A DNA stretch of 64,000 bases. It comes from an uncultured Gammaproteobacteria bacterium (GTDB lineage: Bacteria; Pseudomonadota; Gammaproteobacteria; Pseudomonadales; Porticoccaceae). The notes below the pieces were generated by a model. It saw only the letters and a program-made list of their open reading frames with translations, was not told the origin of the DNA and made no database searches. Of this stretch, positions 8,894 through 17,741 are shown in pieces. The position numbers and the translations under genes are program-made. The first letter of the stretch is position 1; the number at the start of each line of letters is the position of its first letter. The stretch covers positions 1-64,000 of the forward strand of contig CAJXQR010000001.1 in NCBI GenBank assembly GCA_913058345.1. The letters run 5' to 3'.

Positions 8894-9325
8894 ATGACAG
8901 CAGTTTACGGCGACGGCGATGCTTCGTTTCAGGCAGCCGGCGGCCAGGCAGGGATTCAGCGTTTGGTGGATCGTTTTTACGATTACATGGATAGCCTGCC
9001 AGAGGCGGCGGCGATTCGTGCTATGCACCCCAAAGATCTTGCGCTTACGCGGGATAAATTATATTGCTTTCTCTGTGGTTGGCTCGGTGGTGAAAAACTC
9101 TTCGCCCCGAAATACGGGCCGATTATTATCCCCCGCGCCCATGAACATCTGGATATTGGCGAATCTGAGCGGGACGCCTGGCTACTGTGCATGGAAAAAG
9201 CCCTCGCCGAACAGCCCTACGCGGAAGATTTTAAAGCCTATTTAATGCGTGAACTTTTTGTGCCCGCCGAGCGCTGTCGTATCTTGAGTCAGCGTCGAAT
9301 ACAAGCCGAGCAAGCGGAGCAGTAG
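8894..9325 (+). CDS. group II truncated haemoglobin
   Basis: Small haem protein (143 residues) of the TrHbII (YjbI-like) group. The pattern FYDYMDSLPEAAAIRAMHP, KLYCFLCGWLGGEKLFAPKYG, and HEHLDIGESERDAWLLCM is characteristic; the His of the HEHLDIG region and the W of the last segment belong to the haem pocket in this family. A GTG at 8885 would add three residues but overlaps the Shine-Dalgarno, so the ATG at 8894 is preferred. It stands alone between divergent CoA transferase genes and a convergent acyl-CoA ligase. Likely roles are oxygen or NO chemistry, or electron supply to an oxygenase; none is shown by the sequence. Confidence 0.92.
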   Translation: MTAVYGDGDASFQAAGGQAGIQRLVDRFYDYMDSLPEAAAIRAMHPKDLALTRDKLYCFLCGWLGGEKLFAPKYGPIIIPRAHEHLDIGESERDAWLLCMEKALAEQPYAEDFKAYLMRELFVPAERCRILSQRRIQAEQAEQ

Positions 9326-9369
9326 GGTTATTCACTGTCATGGAGCTTCTTTTCTAAGGGGCGCCCTTG

Positions 9370-11058
9370 TTAGGCTTTGTTGATGCCCATTAAGTCTTTT
9401 ACGACAGATTTCATTATTTTACCGTTAGCATTGCGAGGTAGAGGCTCGTGGTGTTGGTCAATGCGCACCGGTGTTTTGAACGCGGCAATTTGGCCGGCGA
9501 CGTGGGACTGTAGTTCCTGCGGTTTGAAACAGGCCTTCGGGCGCAGCTGTACCATGGCGCCGACTTCTTCTCCGAGTACCGGGTGGGGTATGCCAACCAC
9601 GGCAGCGTCAATGACATCGGGATGGTTGAACAGCGCATTCTCGACCTCAATGCAGTAAATATTTTCACCGCCACGCAGCAGCATATCTTTAATACGGTCG
9701 ACCACATACAAAAAACCCTCTGCATCGACATAGCCAAGGTCGCCGGTATGAAGCCAGTTATCGATAATGGTTTTGGCGGTGGCTTCGGGGTTGTTCCAGT
9801 AACCTTTGATGACTTGCGGACCTTTGACACAGATTTCACCGATGTCTCCAGCGGGGCACTCACGACCATCGCTCGCTAATATTTTGATTTGGCAAATCGG
9901 TGCGGCCTGGCCGACACTTTCGGGTCGGGCGATGTAATCTTCGGCCACATTCACTGTACTTAAAGCACTGGTTTCAGTCAGCCCATATCCATTGCTGGCA
10001 TTTGAGTTCGGGAAAGCTGTTTTAACTCGCGCCGCAAGTTCTGGTGCGGGCGGTGCACCACCAAATAAAATGGTGCGAATGCTTGAGGTGTCGTGGTCAG
10101 GGAAGATGGGTGACTCCAGTACCTGCAGGGGCATGGATGGTACGCCGCCAAATGCATTAAGTTTTTCTTTTTCAATTAAACGAATGGCATCCTCGGCATT
10201 CCATTTGTACATAAAAACAATTTTGCTGCCCATTATGGTACTGCCACAGAGCATCGCTAAGGAGCCAGTGACGTGAAACAGAGGTGCACTGATTAACTGG
10301 CCGATTTGCTCAGTGGGGACGGCGGGTTCGCGGCCGTAACGGTATTCGGTGCGCACTCGTAAATAGACACCGCTGAGTTGGTTGCTGCAAATATTTCGAT
10401 GGGTGTTGATCGCACCCTTGGGTCTGCCGGTGGTACCCGAGGTGTAAAAAATGCTGGCATTATCATCCGGATCAATCACTCTATCGGGCATACTTTGGCC
10501 GCTATTCAGGGCTGCCATCAGTGTGCTGAATTCTTTGACGTTGGCGAGAGGACTATCGTCACTTCTGACTTTAATGATGTGCTCGAGTGTAGGGATGTGA
10601 GTCCCGACCAGCATCTCAGCCCGTTGCAGGTCGGTGAAGATCAGCCGCGCGCCACAGTGCTGCAGGGCGTATTCTAGCTCTGCTCCCGTCCACCAGGCAT
10701 TGAGCGGCACAATGACCGCACCGATGGAGACTGTTGCCCAAAAGACAACCGGCCACTCGGGATAGTTGCGCATCGCCAGAGCAATTCGATCCCCTTTTTT
10801 AATGCCGTATTCTTCGATCAGTGTATGGCCCAGCGTCAGTACTTGTTGATAGTGCTGTTCATAACTCAGGCGTTGTTCTTCATAGACCAGATAGTCGCGT
10901 TCGGCAAATTGCCGACTGTGTTCGATAATCGCCCGCAGGTTGGGAAAAGCGTTTTTCCACACGGACGTGGTGGCGCCACGAACCTCAATTTCTTCAATTT
11001 CAAAAGGTGAGCCGGGCGCCGTGAGTTTTTTGTCGAGCAGCTGAAAATCGATGGCCAT
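9370..11058 (-). CDS. AMP-dependent acyl-CoA synthetase/ligase
   Basis: Adenylate-forming ligase (562 residues) that activates a carboxylic acid as acyl-AMP and then as the CoA thioester. Motifs in order: the P-loop-like IFYTSGTTGRPKGA (about 203-216), GYGLTETSAL (358-366), LHTGDLGYVDAEGFLYVVDR (436-455) and the C-terminal NANGK with catalytic Lys547. No membrane segment. The substrate (medium or long-chain, aromatic or terpenoid acid) cannot be chosen by eye. It sits with CoA transferases and an SDR, which suggests an acyl-CoA catabolic neighbourhood. It faces the globin gene end to end; the 44-base gap contains AAGGGGCGCCCTT (9356-9368), a short hairpin. Confidence 0.92.
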   Translation of the reverse strand: MAIDFQLLDKKLTAPGSPFEIEEIEVRGATTSVWKNAFPNLRAIIEHSRQFAERDYLVYEEQRLSYEQHYQQVLTLGHTLIEEYGIKKGDRIALAMRNYPEWPVVFWATVSIGAVIVPLNAWWTGAELEYALQHCGARLIFTDLQRAEMLVGTHIPTLEHIIKVRSDDSPLANVKEFSTLMAALNSGQSMPDRVIDPDDNASIFYTSGTTGRPKGAINTHRNICSNQLSGVYLRVRTEYRYGREPAVPTEQIGQLISAPLFHVTGSLAMLCGSTIMGSKIVFMYKWNAEDAIRLIEKEKLNAFGGVPSMPLQVLESPIFPDHDTSSIRTILFGGAPPAPELAARVKTAFPNSNASNGYGLTETSALSTVNVAEDYIARPESVGQAAPICQIKILASDGRECPAGDIGEICVKGPQVIKGYWNNPEATAKTIIDNWLHTGDLGYVDAEGFLYVVDRIKDMLLRGGENIYCIEVENALFNHPDVIDAAVVGIPHPVLGEEVGAMVQLRPKACFKPQELQSHVAGQIAAFKTPVRIDQHHEPLPRNANGKIMKSVVKDLMGINKA

Positions 11059-11242
11059 TTTTGTTCTATGCCTTAATACACGCTTTTATACAATGGCAGC
11101 ATAGTTGAGGGCTTAAATGAAGACAAATGACAGATCTTAAAACCCACCTTGTTGTGTCAATGCTTATAATGTAGTCATAGTTTGAGTTACGCTGACGATG
11201 ATTAAATGACCCCTTTTTATGTTCTGTTCTAAGGAAAAATCT
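11059..11242. other. divergent intergenic region, ligase/SDR
   Basis: Gap of 184 bases between the divergent acyl-CoA ligase and SDR genes; promoters for both must lie here. On the plus strand TATAAT occurs within GCTTATAATG near 11163-11172, a plausible -10 for the SDR gene, but the -35 is poor. A Shine-Dalgarno AAGGA at 11231-11235 serves the SDR ATG at 11243. No inverted repeat stood out. Confidence 0.35.
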
Positions 11243-12019
11243 ATGAATCTCTTTGATCTTACCGGCAAAGTTGCCGTTATTACGGGTTCCACCAAAGGTA
11301 TTGGCCGGGCGATTGCCGAGCAAATGGCGTTGCACGGCGCTCACGTTGTGGTGTCGAGTCGCAAGGCCGACGCTTGTGAACAAGTCACTGGCGAGATTAA
11401 CACCTTGGTCGAAGGGCAGGGCGGACAGGCCATTGGCATCCCGGCTAATATTTCCCGTAAAGCGGATCTTGAAAACCTGGTGGCCAAAACGGAAGAGGCT
11501 TTTGGCAAAATTGATATTCTCGTTTGCAATGCGGCAGCAAATCCTTACTACGGTTCGATGCTCGGTATCAACGATGAGCAATTTGATAAAATTATGGATA
11601 ACAATATCAAGTCGAATCACTGGCTCTCTTCAATGGTGATACCTCAAATGCAGGCGCGTAAAGACGGGGTGATTATTATTATCTCTTCGATTGGGGGCGT
11701 AGTGGGTCACTCATCACTGGGTTCTTACGGCTTGTCGAAGGCGGCGGATATGGCTCTGGCGCGCAATATAGGTGCTGAGTTTGGTGCTGATAATATCCGC
11801 GCCAATGCCATTGCCCCAGGGTTGATTAAGACCGATTTTGCCAAGGCTTTATGGGACAACCCCGAATACCTTAAAACAGCCACCGCAAATTGCCCATTGA
11901 AACGCATCGGTGAGCCCAATGAAATCGCTGGGGCCACGGTGTTTCTTGCGTCTGCAGCGGGTGCTTTTATGAATGGCCAAACCTTAATTATTGATGGTGG
12001 CCGGACAATGTCCAATTAG
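11243..12019 (+). CDS. SDR family oxidoreductase
   Basis: Classical short-chain dehydrogenase/reductase (258 residues). The dinucleotide-binding motif TGSTKGIG is at 14-21, the NAA motif at 96-99, and the catalytic Ser149, Tyr162 and Lys166 are in ISSIGG and SYGLSK. The C-terminus has the usual LASAAGAFMNGQTLIIDGG. The frame extends upstream to 11219, but the ATG at 11243 has a well-spaced AAGGA and gives the standard N-terminus. It is likely an NAD(P)-dependent 3-hydroxyacyl-CoA or alcohol dehydrogenase, given the neighbouring acyl-CoA ligase. Substrate and cofactor preference are not determined. Confidence 0.92.
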   Translation: MNLFDLTGKVAVITGSTKGIGRAIAEQMALHGAHVVVSSRKADACEQVTGEINTLVEGQGGQAIGIPANISRKADLENLVAKTEEAFGKIDILVCNAAANPYYGSMLGINDEQFDKIMDNNIKSNHWLSSMVIPQMQARKDGVIIIISSIGGVVGHSSLGSYGLSKAADMALARNIGAEFGADNIRANAIAPGLIKTDFAKALWDNPEYLKTATANCPLKRIGEPNEIAGATVFLASAAGAFMNGQTLIIDGGRTMSN

Positions 12020-12030
12020 ATGATGGCCTC

Positions 12031-12336
12031 TTAACGGTCAATTTTTAGCCCTGTTTTCGTTTCATCGGGATGCCAACCCATAGGCTCGGGTAAAAAAAGC
12101 CGCAGTGTGACTTTAGCGTTGTCGGGGAGCCTTTCGATGATGTCGACGTGGCTCTGTGCTGATTTGCCGAGACATCTTGCCAGTGCTGTAAAACGGGCTC
12201 CACGAATGGCTTGAAAAGAAAACCATAGCCCGGGCCTAATATCTGAAATTGCTAGAAGCGTTAGAGTCCCTGGACGGGAGCACCTCTTGTCAATGGTCTT
12301 TTTCTCACTGTTGTAATGCCAGTACTTAATGAGCGT
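12031..12336 (-). pseudogene. possible decayed gene fragment (open frame without a start)
   Basis: The 450-base gap between the SDR and esterase genes contains a 101-codon open minus-strand frame ending in TAA at 12031-12033 and bounded upstream by TAA at 12337-12339. It has no in-frame ATG, GTG or TTG near its upstream end. The translation looks protein-like, especially its end (VDIIERLPDNAKVTLRLFLP and then a GWHPDE segment), with alternating hydrophobic and charged residues. I do not recognise a family. It may be the 3' remnant of a lost gene or an open frame by chance. The rest of the gap (12340-12468) holds only the esterase leader with an AAGGAG site. Confidence 0.3.
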
Positions 12337-12468
12337 TTACTGGGGTTTCTAGCTGATACCGTCACCATTGCGGCGGTCTGGGCTTTGTTGCACACTACTC
12401 TCGAAAATAACCGGTAGCCGTACTTTTCAATCGAACAATTCAATCGAAAAATTCAAAGGAGATTAACA

Positions 12469-13359
12469 ATGGCGAGTTTGCGCAGTCAGTTAGTAGCGCC
12501 CATTATGCGAATGACCATGAAGAAAAAGCTGGGTAAAAGTGGTGACCCGGCGAAAGAGCGAGAGTTTCTCGACAAAATGTCGGGCATGACCTCGCGCCGT
12601 TCTCCAGGAAAATACGATGTCGTTGGCGGTGTCTCTGGAGAGTGGCAACAAGCCACACTCGGCAGTGCTGACAATGTGATTTTATATTTACACGGTGGTG
12701 CTTTTGTTATCGGTTCCCCAGTCAGTCATCGGGATATGGTCGGTGCTATTGCCGATGCTGCTCAGGCGCGAGCTTTTATTGTGGATTATCGTCTGGCACC
12801 GGAAACAATCTTCCCTGGGGCTGTAGAAGATGCCGTCGCCGCTTACAAAGGTTTGCTGGCCAATGGAGAAAAAGCAGAAAAAATCATTATCGCCGGCGAC
12901 TCTGCCGGTGGCGGCCTGACCATGTCTACCCTGGTTGCCCTGCGCGATGAAGGTGTTGAGTTGCCCGCAGGGGCTGTTTGTATCTCCCCGTGGGCCGACT
13001 TGACTTTCACTGGTGACTCGATGATTGCCAAAGATAAGGTTGACGCAATGCTCGGTCGCGGCAGCTTGTCGTGGTTCGCCGATCAATACCTGGCTGGGCA
13101 AGATGCAGCACAGCCTCTGGCTTCGCCAATTTTTGCGGATCTTGAAAACCTGCCACCCATACTTATTCAAGTGGGTAGTAATGAGGTCTTGCTCGACGAT
13201 GCCATTCGTCTCAATAAAGCCCTTAAAAAAGCCGCTGGCGATGTCACTTTAGAAGTTTGGGATGGGCAAATGCACGTATGGCACCTGATGTCGACGATCG
13301 TGCCTGAAGGTAAACATGCGATTAATGTGATAGGCACCTTCGTTAAAACCCATACGTAA
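12469..13359 (+). CDS. alpha/beta hydrolase, hormone-sensitive-lipase type (acetyl esterase-like)
   Basis: Carboxylesterase of the HSL family (bacterial family IV), 296 residues. The oxyanion-hole motif HGGAF is at 75-79 and the nucleophile motif GDSAGGG at 143-149 with Ser145. An Asp in SNEVLLDDA and a His in GQMHVWHL complete the triad. The ATG has a textbook AAGGAG 7 bases upstream. No signal peptide, so it is intracellular. It probably hydrolyses short acyl esters or lactones. Lies beside the SDR and acyl-CoA ligase; gene spacing suggests its own promoter. Confidence 0.92.
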   Translation: MASLRSQLVAPIMRMTMKKKLGKSGDPAKEREFLDKMSGMTSRRSPGKYDVVGGVSGEWQQATLGSADNVILYLHGGAFVIGSPVSHRDMVGAIADAAQARAFIVDYRLAPETIFPGAVEDAVAAYKGLLANGEKAEKIIIAGDSAGGGLTMSTLVALRDEGVELPAGAVCISPWADLTFTGDSMIAKDKVDAMLGRGSLSWFADQYLAGQDAAQPLASPIFADLENLPPILIQVGSNEVLLDDAIRLNKALKKAAGDVTLEVWDGQMHVWHLMSTIVPEGKHAINVIGTFVKTHT

Positions 13360-13631
13360 CACTTATTGATCGAGGCGGCCTCCCTTTCTATGAGATAGAA
13401 GAGGTGTTCCCGATATTGAATAAATGGCTGTGTCACTCAGCGATTAAAAAGATGAAGGGGTGGTTGACAGGAGACTGTGTAGCACTCAATGGTTATTAGC
13501 CTTGCCACCCTGATTTGATCGCCTCGTTTTCAGTTCTGTGATTGACCCTTGCGCTAACGCAGTAAGTTGATCTGCTATCTACTGTACTCTGGTAGTGGGA
13601 TTAGCGATGTCAATGATGTGAGGAGCAATAC
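13360..13631. other. intergenic region, esterase to beta-CASP nuclease
   Basis: A 272-base gap with no open frame I would call. It contains the short inverted repeat TTCTAT-GAG-ATAGAA near 13386-13400, shortly after the esterase stop, which may be part of a weak terminator without a U-run. The GAGGAG at 13619-13624 is the ribosome site of the next gene. No confident promoter was recognised. Confidence 0.3.
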
Positions 13632-14987
13632 ATGAAAATCACCTTTCTGGGCGGCACGGAAACTGTTACTGGCTCGAAATACCTGGTTGAAACGGCCAGT
13701 ACAAAAGTTCTGGTCGATTGCGGTTTGTATCAGGGTTACAAGTGGCTGCGAGAACGCAACTGGCAAACTTTGCCGCTGGATGTTGACCGACTTGACGCTA
13801 TTTTGCTGACCCACGCCCACCTCGATCACTCCGGCTATATCCCTGTGTTGTACAACAGAGGGTTTCGGGGGCCGGTCTTTACCCACTATGCGACGCGTGA
13901 TTTGTGCGAGATTTTATTACCCGATAGCGGTCATATCCAGGAAGAAGATGCACGCTACTATGGCAAGCACAAAATAAGTAAACACGCGCATCCTCTGCCT
14001 CTTTATGATCGCGCAACCGCAGAACGCTGTATGTCATTATTTTCGCCTCTGGCTTTTGAGGAGGTCTGCGAGGTTGGCGATATTACATTTCACCTACAAA
14101 GTGCAGGGCATATTCTCGGTGCCGCCAGTATCATCCTGGAAGCTGATGGTAAGCGTGTTGGCTTTTCTGGCGATGTCGGTCGTCCTGATGACCTCTTTAT
14201 GCGTCCACCCCAGGCTTTGCCCGAGCTTGATCTATTGTTGCTCGAATCCACCTATGGCAATCGTCGCCATGACAAGCAAGACGCTTTTCAGCAGCTCGCC
14301 GATGTGGTGACGGCAACGGCCAAAAATGGCGGTGCATTATTGATCCCCAGTTTTGCAGTCGGCCGGGCACAGGCCGTGCAGTTTATGCTCACGACCTTGA
14401 TGAAAGAAGGACGTGTTCCAGCCATGCCTATTTATCTCGACAGTCCTATGGCGATTAATGTTTCAAATATTTATTATCGCTACACTGAACTTCATCGGCT
14501 CAATCACCAGCAGTGTGATGCCATGTGTAATAGCATCAATTTCGTTAATCACGTTGAACAATCGAAAGCACTGGCTGATATTCATTTCCCCCATATTATT
14601 ATTGCCGGTAGTGGCATGGCCACTGGAGGTCGAATTCTCCATCACTTGAAATCGCGCCTGGCAGATCATCGCACAACGGTGCTTTTTACTGGCTATCAGG
14701 CAGGGGGAACTCGTGGTGCAAAAATGTTACAGGGTGTTGAGAGTGTCAAAATTCACGGCCAGTGGATACGTAATCGCGCACGTATAGAGGTTTTATCCGG
14801 TTTATCCGGGCATGGGGATTATCGAGATCTGAGTCGCTGGCTGGCCCAGTCTTCACTGGCGCCGGGCACGGCTATTCAATTGGTTCACGGCGACCCTGAT
14901 GCACTGGACGGTATGTGCGATCATCTGCGTCGAACGACAAAGTTTGATGTCACGATTGCGGGTTACAGAAAAATACTGAGACTGTAA
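13632..14987 (+). CDS. MBL-fold beta-CASP RNA-processing nuclease
   Basis: Metallo-beta-lactamase fold hydrolase with a beta-CASP domain (451 residues), the bacterial relative of CPSF-73/Ysh1. The zinc motif HAHLDH is at 61-66. Downstream metal ligands lie in the GHILGAASI segment and GFSGDVG. The beta-CASP region includes ESTYGNRRH, PSFAVGRAQ, ASGSGMATGGR-like IIAGSGMATGGRILHHL and FTGYQAGGTRG, and the C-terminal LSGHGDYRDL carries the last histidine. It is expected to cut RNA endo- or exonucleolytically. In some bacteria such genes ride with PHB or polyphosphate functions, but nothing here indicates that. Single-gene transcription unit. Confidence 0.93.
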   Translation: MKITFLGGTETVTGSKYLVETASTKVLVDCGLYQGYKWLRERNWQTLPLDVDRLDAILLTHAHLDHSGYIPVLYNRGFRGPVFTHYATRDLCEILLPDSGHIQEEDARYYGKHKISKHAHPLPLYDRATAERCMSLFSPLAFEEVCEVGDITFHLQSAGHILGAASIILEADGKRVGFSGDVGRPDDLFMRPPQALPELDLLLLESTYGNRRHDKQDAFQQLADVVTATAKNGGALLIPSFAVGRAQAVQFMLTTLMKEGRVPAMPIYLDSPMAINVSNIYYRYTELHRLNHQQCDAMCNSINFVNHVEQSKALADIHFPHIIIAGSGMATGGRILHHLKSRLADHRTTVLFTGYQAGGTRGAKMLQGVESVKIHGQWIRNRARIEVLSGLSGHGDYRDLSRWLAQSSLAPGTAIQLVHGDPDALDGMCDHLRRTTKFDVTIAGYRKILRL

Positions 14988-15045
14988 ACCGAGGCACCTT
15001 TTTCTCAGTTGATCGTTCGTTCGGTGAGAGAATTTAAGAGGCTCG

Positions 15046-15879
15046 TTATTGCATTTTATTGATTGGGTAGATATCGACACTGCGTTTAAAGGGTTGCAAT
15101 AACATGCGATGCAGGGCGAGATCATGTTCAGTGCGAAATGAGCTGATGCCGATACTCATTGCCTGGTGACCGGCTTCGGGCTGGGCGCAGTAGGTGCCAA
15201 ACCAGCGATCCCAAATGGCGAGATTAAACCCGAAATTACTGTTGGTTTCTTGAGGAACGACAGAGTGGTGAACGCGGTGCATGTCAGGAGTCACGATGAC
15301 GCGACGCAGCGAGTTATCAAAACCTAAGGGTAAGCGAGCATTGGCATGATTAAACATCGCCAGTGTATTAAGTAATACTTCGAATATTAATACTGCAACA
15401 GCGGGCGGCCCTAATGCCGCGATAACAATGAGCTTGATTAGCATTGAGAGAATAATTTCAATGGGATGGAAGCGGGCGCCGGTAGTGACATCAAAAGCCA
15501 GATCAGCGTGGTGCATGCGGTGTAAACGCCACAACACGGGTACGGCATGAAACATAACGTGCTGTAAATAAATAGCCAGATCGAGGCAAACAATAGCGAA
15601 TAGAGAGCTAGACCATAGAGGTAGGTCAATTTGTTGTAATAGCCCCCAACCTGCGGTTTCGGTTGCTAGGGCCAGGCCGACAGCGGTGGTTGGCATGACA
15701 AAGCGCAACAGTAGCGTATTGAGGACCACAATGCCGAGATTGCCGAGCCAGCGTGAACGCCTTGTCACTTGTCCTGTACGTCGCGGTGCCAATACTTCCC
15801 AAATGGCCATAAAGGCAAAAATAGCAGCGAAAAAACCCAGGCGAATTGCCACCTCGTTACCGAGTAAAAGGTCGTTCAT
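15046..15879 (-). CDS. fatty acid hydroxylase / sterol desaturase superfamily membrane protein
   Basis: Integral membrane di-iron oxygenase-like protein (277 residues). The eight-histidine signature is visible as HVMFH, HRMHH, a later NHAN and HRVHHS, separated by hydrophobic stretches; about four membrane segments are expected. The family hydroxylates or desaturates lipid chains, sterols or carotenoids. The substrate is not deducible. The partner that would reduce the di-iron centre is not next to it. It is convergent with the beta-CASP gene and followed on its upstream side by a symporter gene of the same strand with an 86-base gap. Confidence 0.88.
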   Translation of the reverse strand: MNDLLLGNEVAIRLGFFAAIFAFMAIWEVLAPRRTGQVTRRSRWLGNLGIVVLNTLLLRFVMPTTAVGLALATETAGWGLLQQIDLPLWSSSLFAIVCLDLAIYLQHVMFHAVPVLWRLHRMHHADLAFDVTTGARFHPIEIILSMLIKLIVIAALGPPAVAVLIFEVLLNTLAMFNHANARLPLGFDNSLRRVIVTPDMHRVHHSVVPQETNSNFGFNLAIWDRWFGTYCAQPEAGHQAMSIGISSFRTEHDLALHRMLLQPFKRSVDIYPINKMQ

Positions 15880-15965
15880 CGTTTTAGGTCCCTCATATAT
15901 TAAGTTTCAATATATTAAGCCTTTATCTATCGATTTCGGTGCTCTATAGGCAGACTGTTGTCGCA

Positions 15966-17741
15966 TTAGTGCTCGTGAGCGACCCCGGCACCTGCTGGAA
16001 TACGAATGTCGTCAATCATGTCCTGGACCTGGGCTGGCGGTGGAGGGGTGAAGCGACTAACAACCACTGTCACGATGACGTTCAATATCGCACCAAGAGA
16101 GCCAATACCGGTTGGCGAGATCCCCAAAAACCAGTGATCGGCATTATTGATTTCAGGCGCAATAAAACTAAAGTAAATGATATAAGCCAGCGTGCTACAT
16201 AAACCTACCAGCATGCCCGCAACCGCTCCCGAGCGATTAATGCGCTTGGAAAATATGCCCATCACAATGGGGGGAAAGAGTGAAGCCGCTGCCATGCCAA
16301 AGGCGAAGGCGACCACTTGAGCGACAAAGGCCGGAGGATTAATGCCAAACCATCCAGCAATAAGAATAGCAACAACGGCAGCGAGCCTGGCGAAGAGCAG
16401 TTCTTTTTTGTCGCTGATGTCGGGCATAAAAGTACGTTTCATTAAGTCGTGAGCGACAGAGCTGGAAATCACGAGTAATAAACCTGCTGCGGTGGATAGA
16501 GCAGCGGCGACCGCACCGGCGGCAATGAGGGCAATGACCCAGTTGGGCAGCTGGGCAATTTCCGGGTTGGCCATTACCATAATGTCCCGGTCGACATACA
16601 TTTCATTGCTATTGTTGGTCAATTCGTTGCTAATGACTCGCTCGCCATAGTCGCCCCGTGCTTCGGTAAAAACAGGCTTGGTCGGAATAAAAGCATGACC
16701 TGGACGATACTGCATGATGCCGTCATTATTTTTGTCTTTCCAGGCAATGAGACCGGTATTCTCCCATTTTTCAACCCATGCGGGGGCTTCACTGTAAGCC
16801 ACTTCGTGAACACTTTCGGTAAGGTTTAAGCGTGAAAATGCGGCGACGGCGGGTATGGTGGTGTACATAATACAGATGAAGGCCAGCGCATAACCTGCCG
16901 ACTTGCGCGCATCGGATACCTTGGGCACAGTAAAAAATCGCACGATAACGTGGGGTAACCCGGCGGTGCCAATCATTAATGCGGCGATAATGGCCAGTGA
17001 GTCAATGGTACTGCGTGTGCCTACTGTGTAGGTGTTAAAACCTAACTCGGTGGTCACCTGGTCGAGCTTTTGCAACACACTAAGACCCGAGCCGTCATTG
17101 AGCTTGTCGCCGAGACCAAGCTGGGGTATGGGGTTGTCGGTCCACATAATCGACATAAAAATAGCTGGCACCATAAAGGCAAAAATGAGTACGCAGTATT
17201 GTGCGACCTGGGTATAGGTAATACCTTTCATGCCTCCAAGCACCGCGTAACAAAAAACAATGGCCATGCCAATCACGACACCGGTGTTAATGTCGACTTC
17301 CAAAAAGCGCGAAAAAACGATGCCGACGCCGCGCATTTGTCCAGCAATATAGGTAAAAGAAATAAAGATTAAACAGATAACGGCGACCACTCGAGCAAGT
17401 TTCGAGTAGTAGCGATCACCAATAAATTCGGGCACTGTAAAACGGCCAAACTTGCGCAAATAGGGCGCTAATAGCAGGGCGAGAAGCACATAGCCACCGG
17501 TCCAGCCCACCAGATAAACGGCACCGTCGCGTCCGTTAAAGGCGAGTATGCCAGCCACGGATAAAAACGATGCGGCGCTCATCCAGTCGGCTGCGGTTGC
17601 CATACCGTTAACAACAGGGTGAACACCCCCACCGGCGACATAAAAGTCTTTAGTGGAGCCCACCCGCGACCAAATGGCAATGCCGATATAGAGCGCAAAG
17701 GAGAGACCGACGAAAATAAAACTCAGTATTTGTGCGCTCAT
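15966..17741 (-). CDS. sodium:solute symporter, large subunit (VC_2705/ActP-like)
   Basis: Sodium/solute symporter family permease (591 residues) with about 13 membrane segments. GMATAADWMSAASFLSVAG near residues 46-64 and AAALSTAAGLLLVISSSVAHD are typical of the acetate-permease branch. Unlike ActP it has a hydrophilic loop at about 310-400 that carries DKNNDG (336-341), an EF-hand-like acidic loop. Its gene overlaps the DUF4212 small-subunit gene by 4 bases, as in the two-component Na symporter families (TIGR03648 with TIGR03647). Probable substrate is a short organic acid, but this is inferred from family only. Confidence 0.92.
   Translation of the reverse strand: MSAQILSFIFVGLSFALYIGIAIWSRVGSTKDFYVAGGGVHPVVNGMATAADWMSAASFLSVAGILAFNGRDGAVYLVGWTGGYVLLALLLAPYLRKFGRFTVPEFIGDRYYSKLARVVAVICLIFISFTYIAGQMRGVGIVFSRFLEVDINTGVVIGMAIVFCYAVLGGMKGITYTQVAQYCVLIFAFMVPAIFMSIMWTDNPIPQLGLGDKLNDGSGLSVLQKLDQVTTELGFNTYTVGTRSTIDSLAIIAALMIGTAGLPHVIVRFFTVPKVSDARKSAGYALAFICIMYTTIPAVAAFSRLNLTESVHEVAYSEAPAWVEKWENTGLIAWKDKNNDGIMQYRPGHAFIPTKPVFTEARGDYGERVISNELTNNSNEMYVDRDIMVMANPEIAQLPNWVIALIAAGAVAAALSTAAGLLLVISSSVAHDLMKRTFMPDISDKKELLFARLAAVVAILIAGWFGINPPAFVAQVVAFAFGMAAASLFPPIVMGIFSKRINRSGAVAGMLVGLCSTLAYIIYFSFIAPEINNADHWFLGISPTGIGSLGAILNVIVTVVVSRFTPPPPAQVQDMIDDIRIPAGAGVAHEH

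Noticed and set aside
12261-12443. Minus-strand 60-codon frame with an ATG in the SDR-esterase gap
   Set aside because: No Shine-Dalgarno and no recognisable features; it overlaps the better-looking start-less frame in another register.
14988-15045. Inverted repeat TTTCTCA / TGAGAGA as bidirectional terminator
   Set aside because: One mismatch, a 17-base loop and no T-run on either strand.
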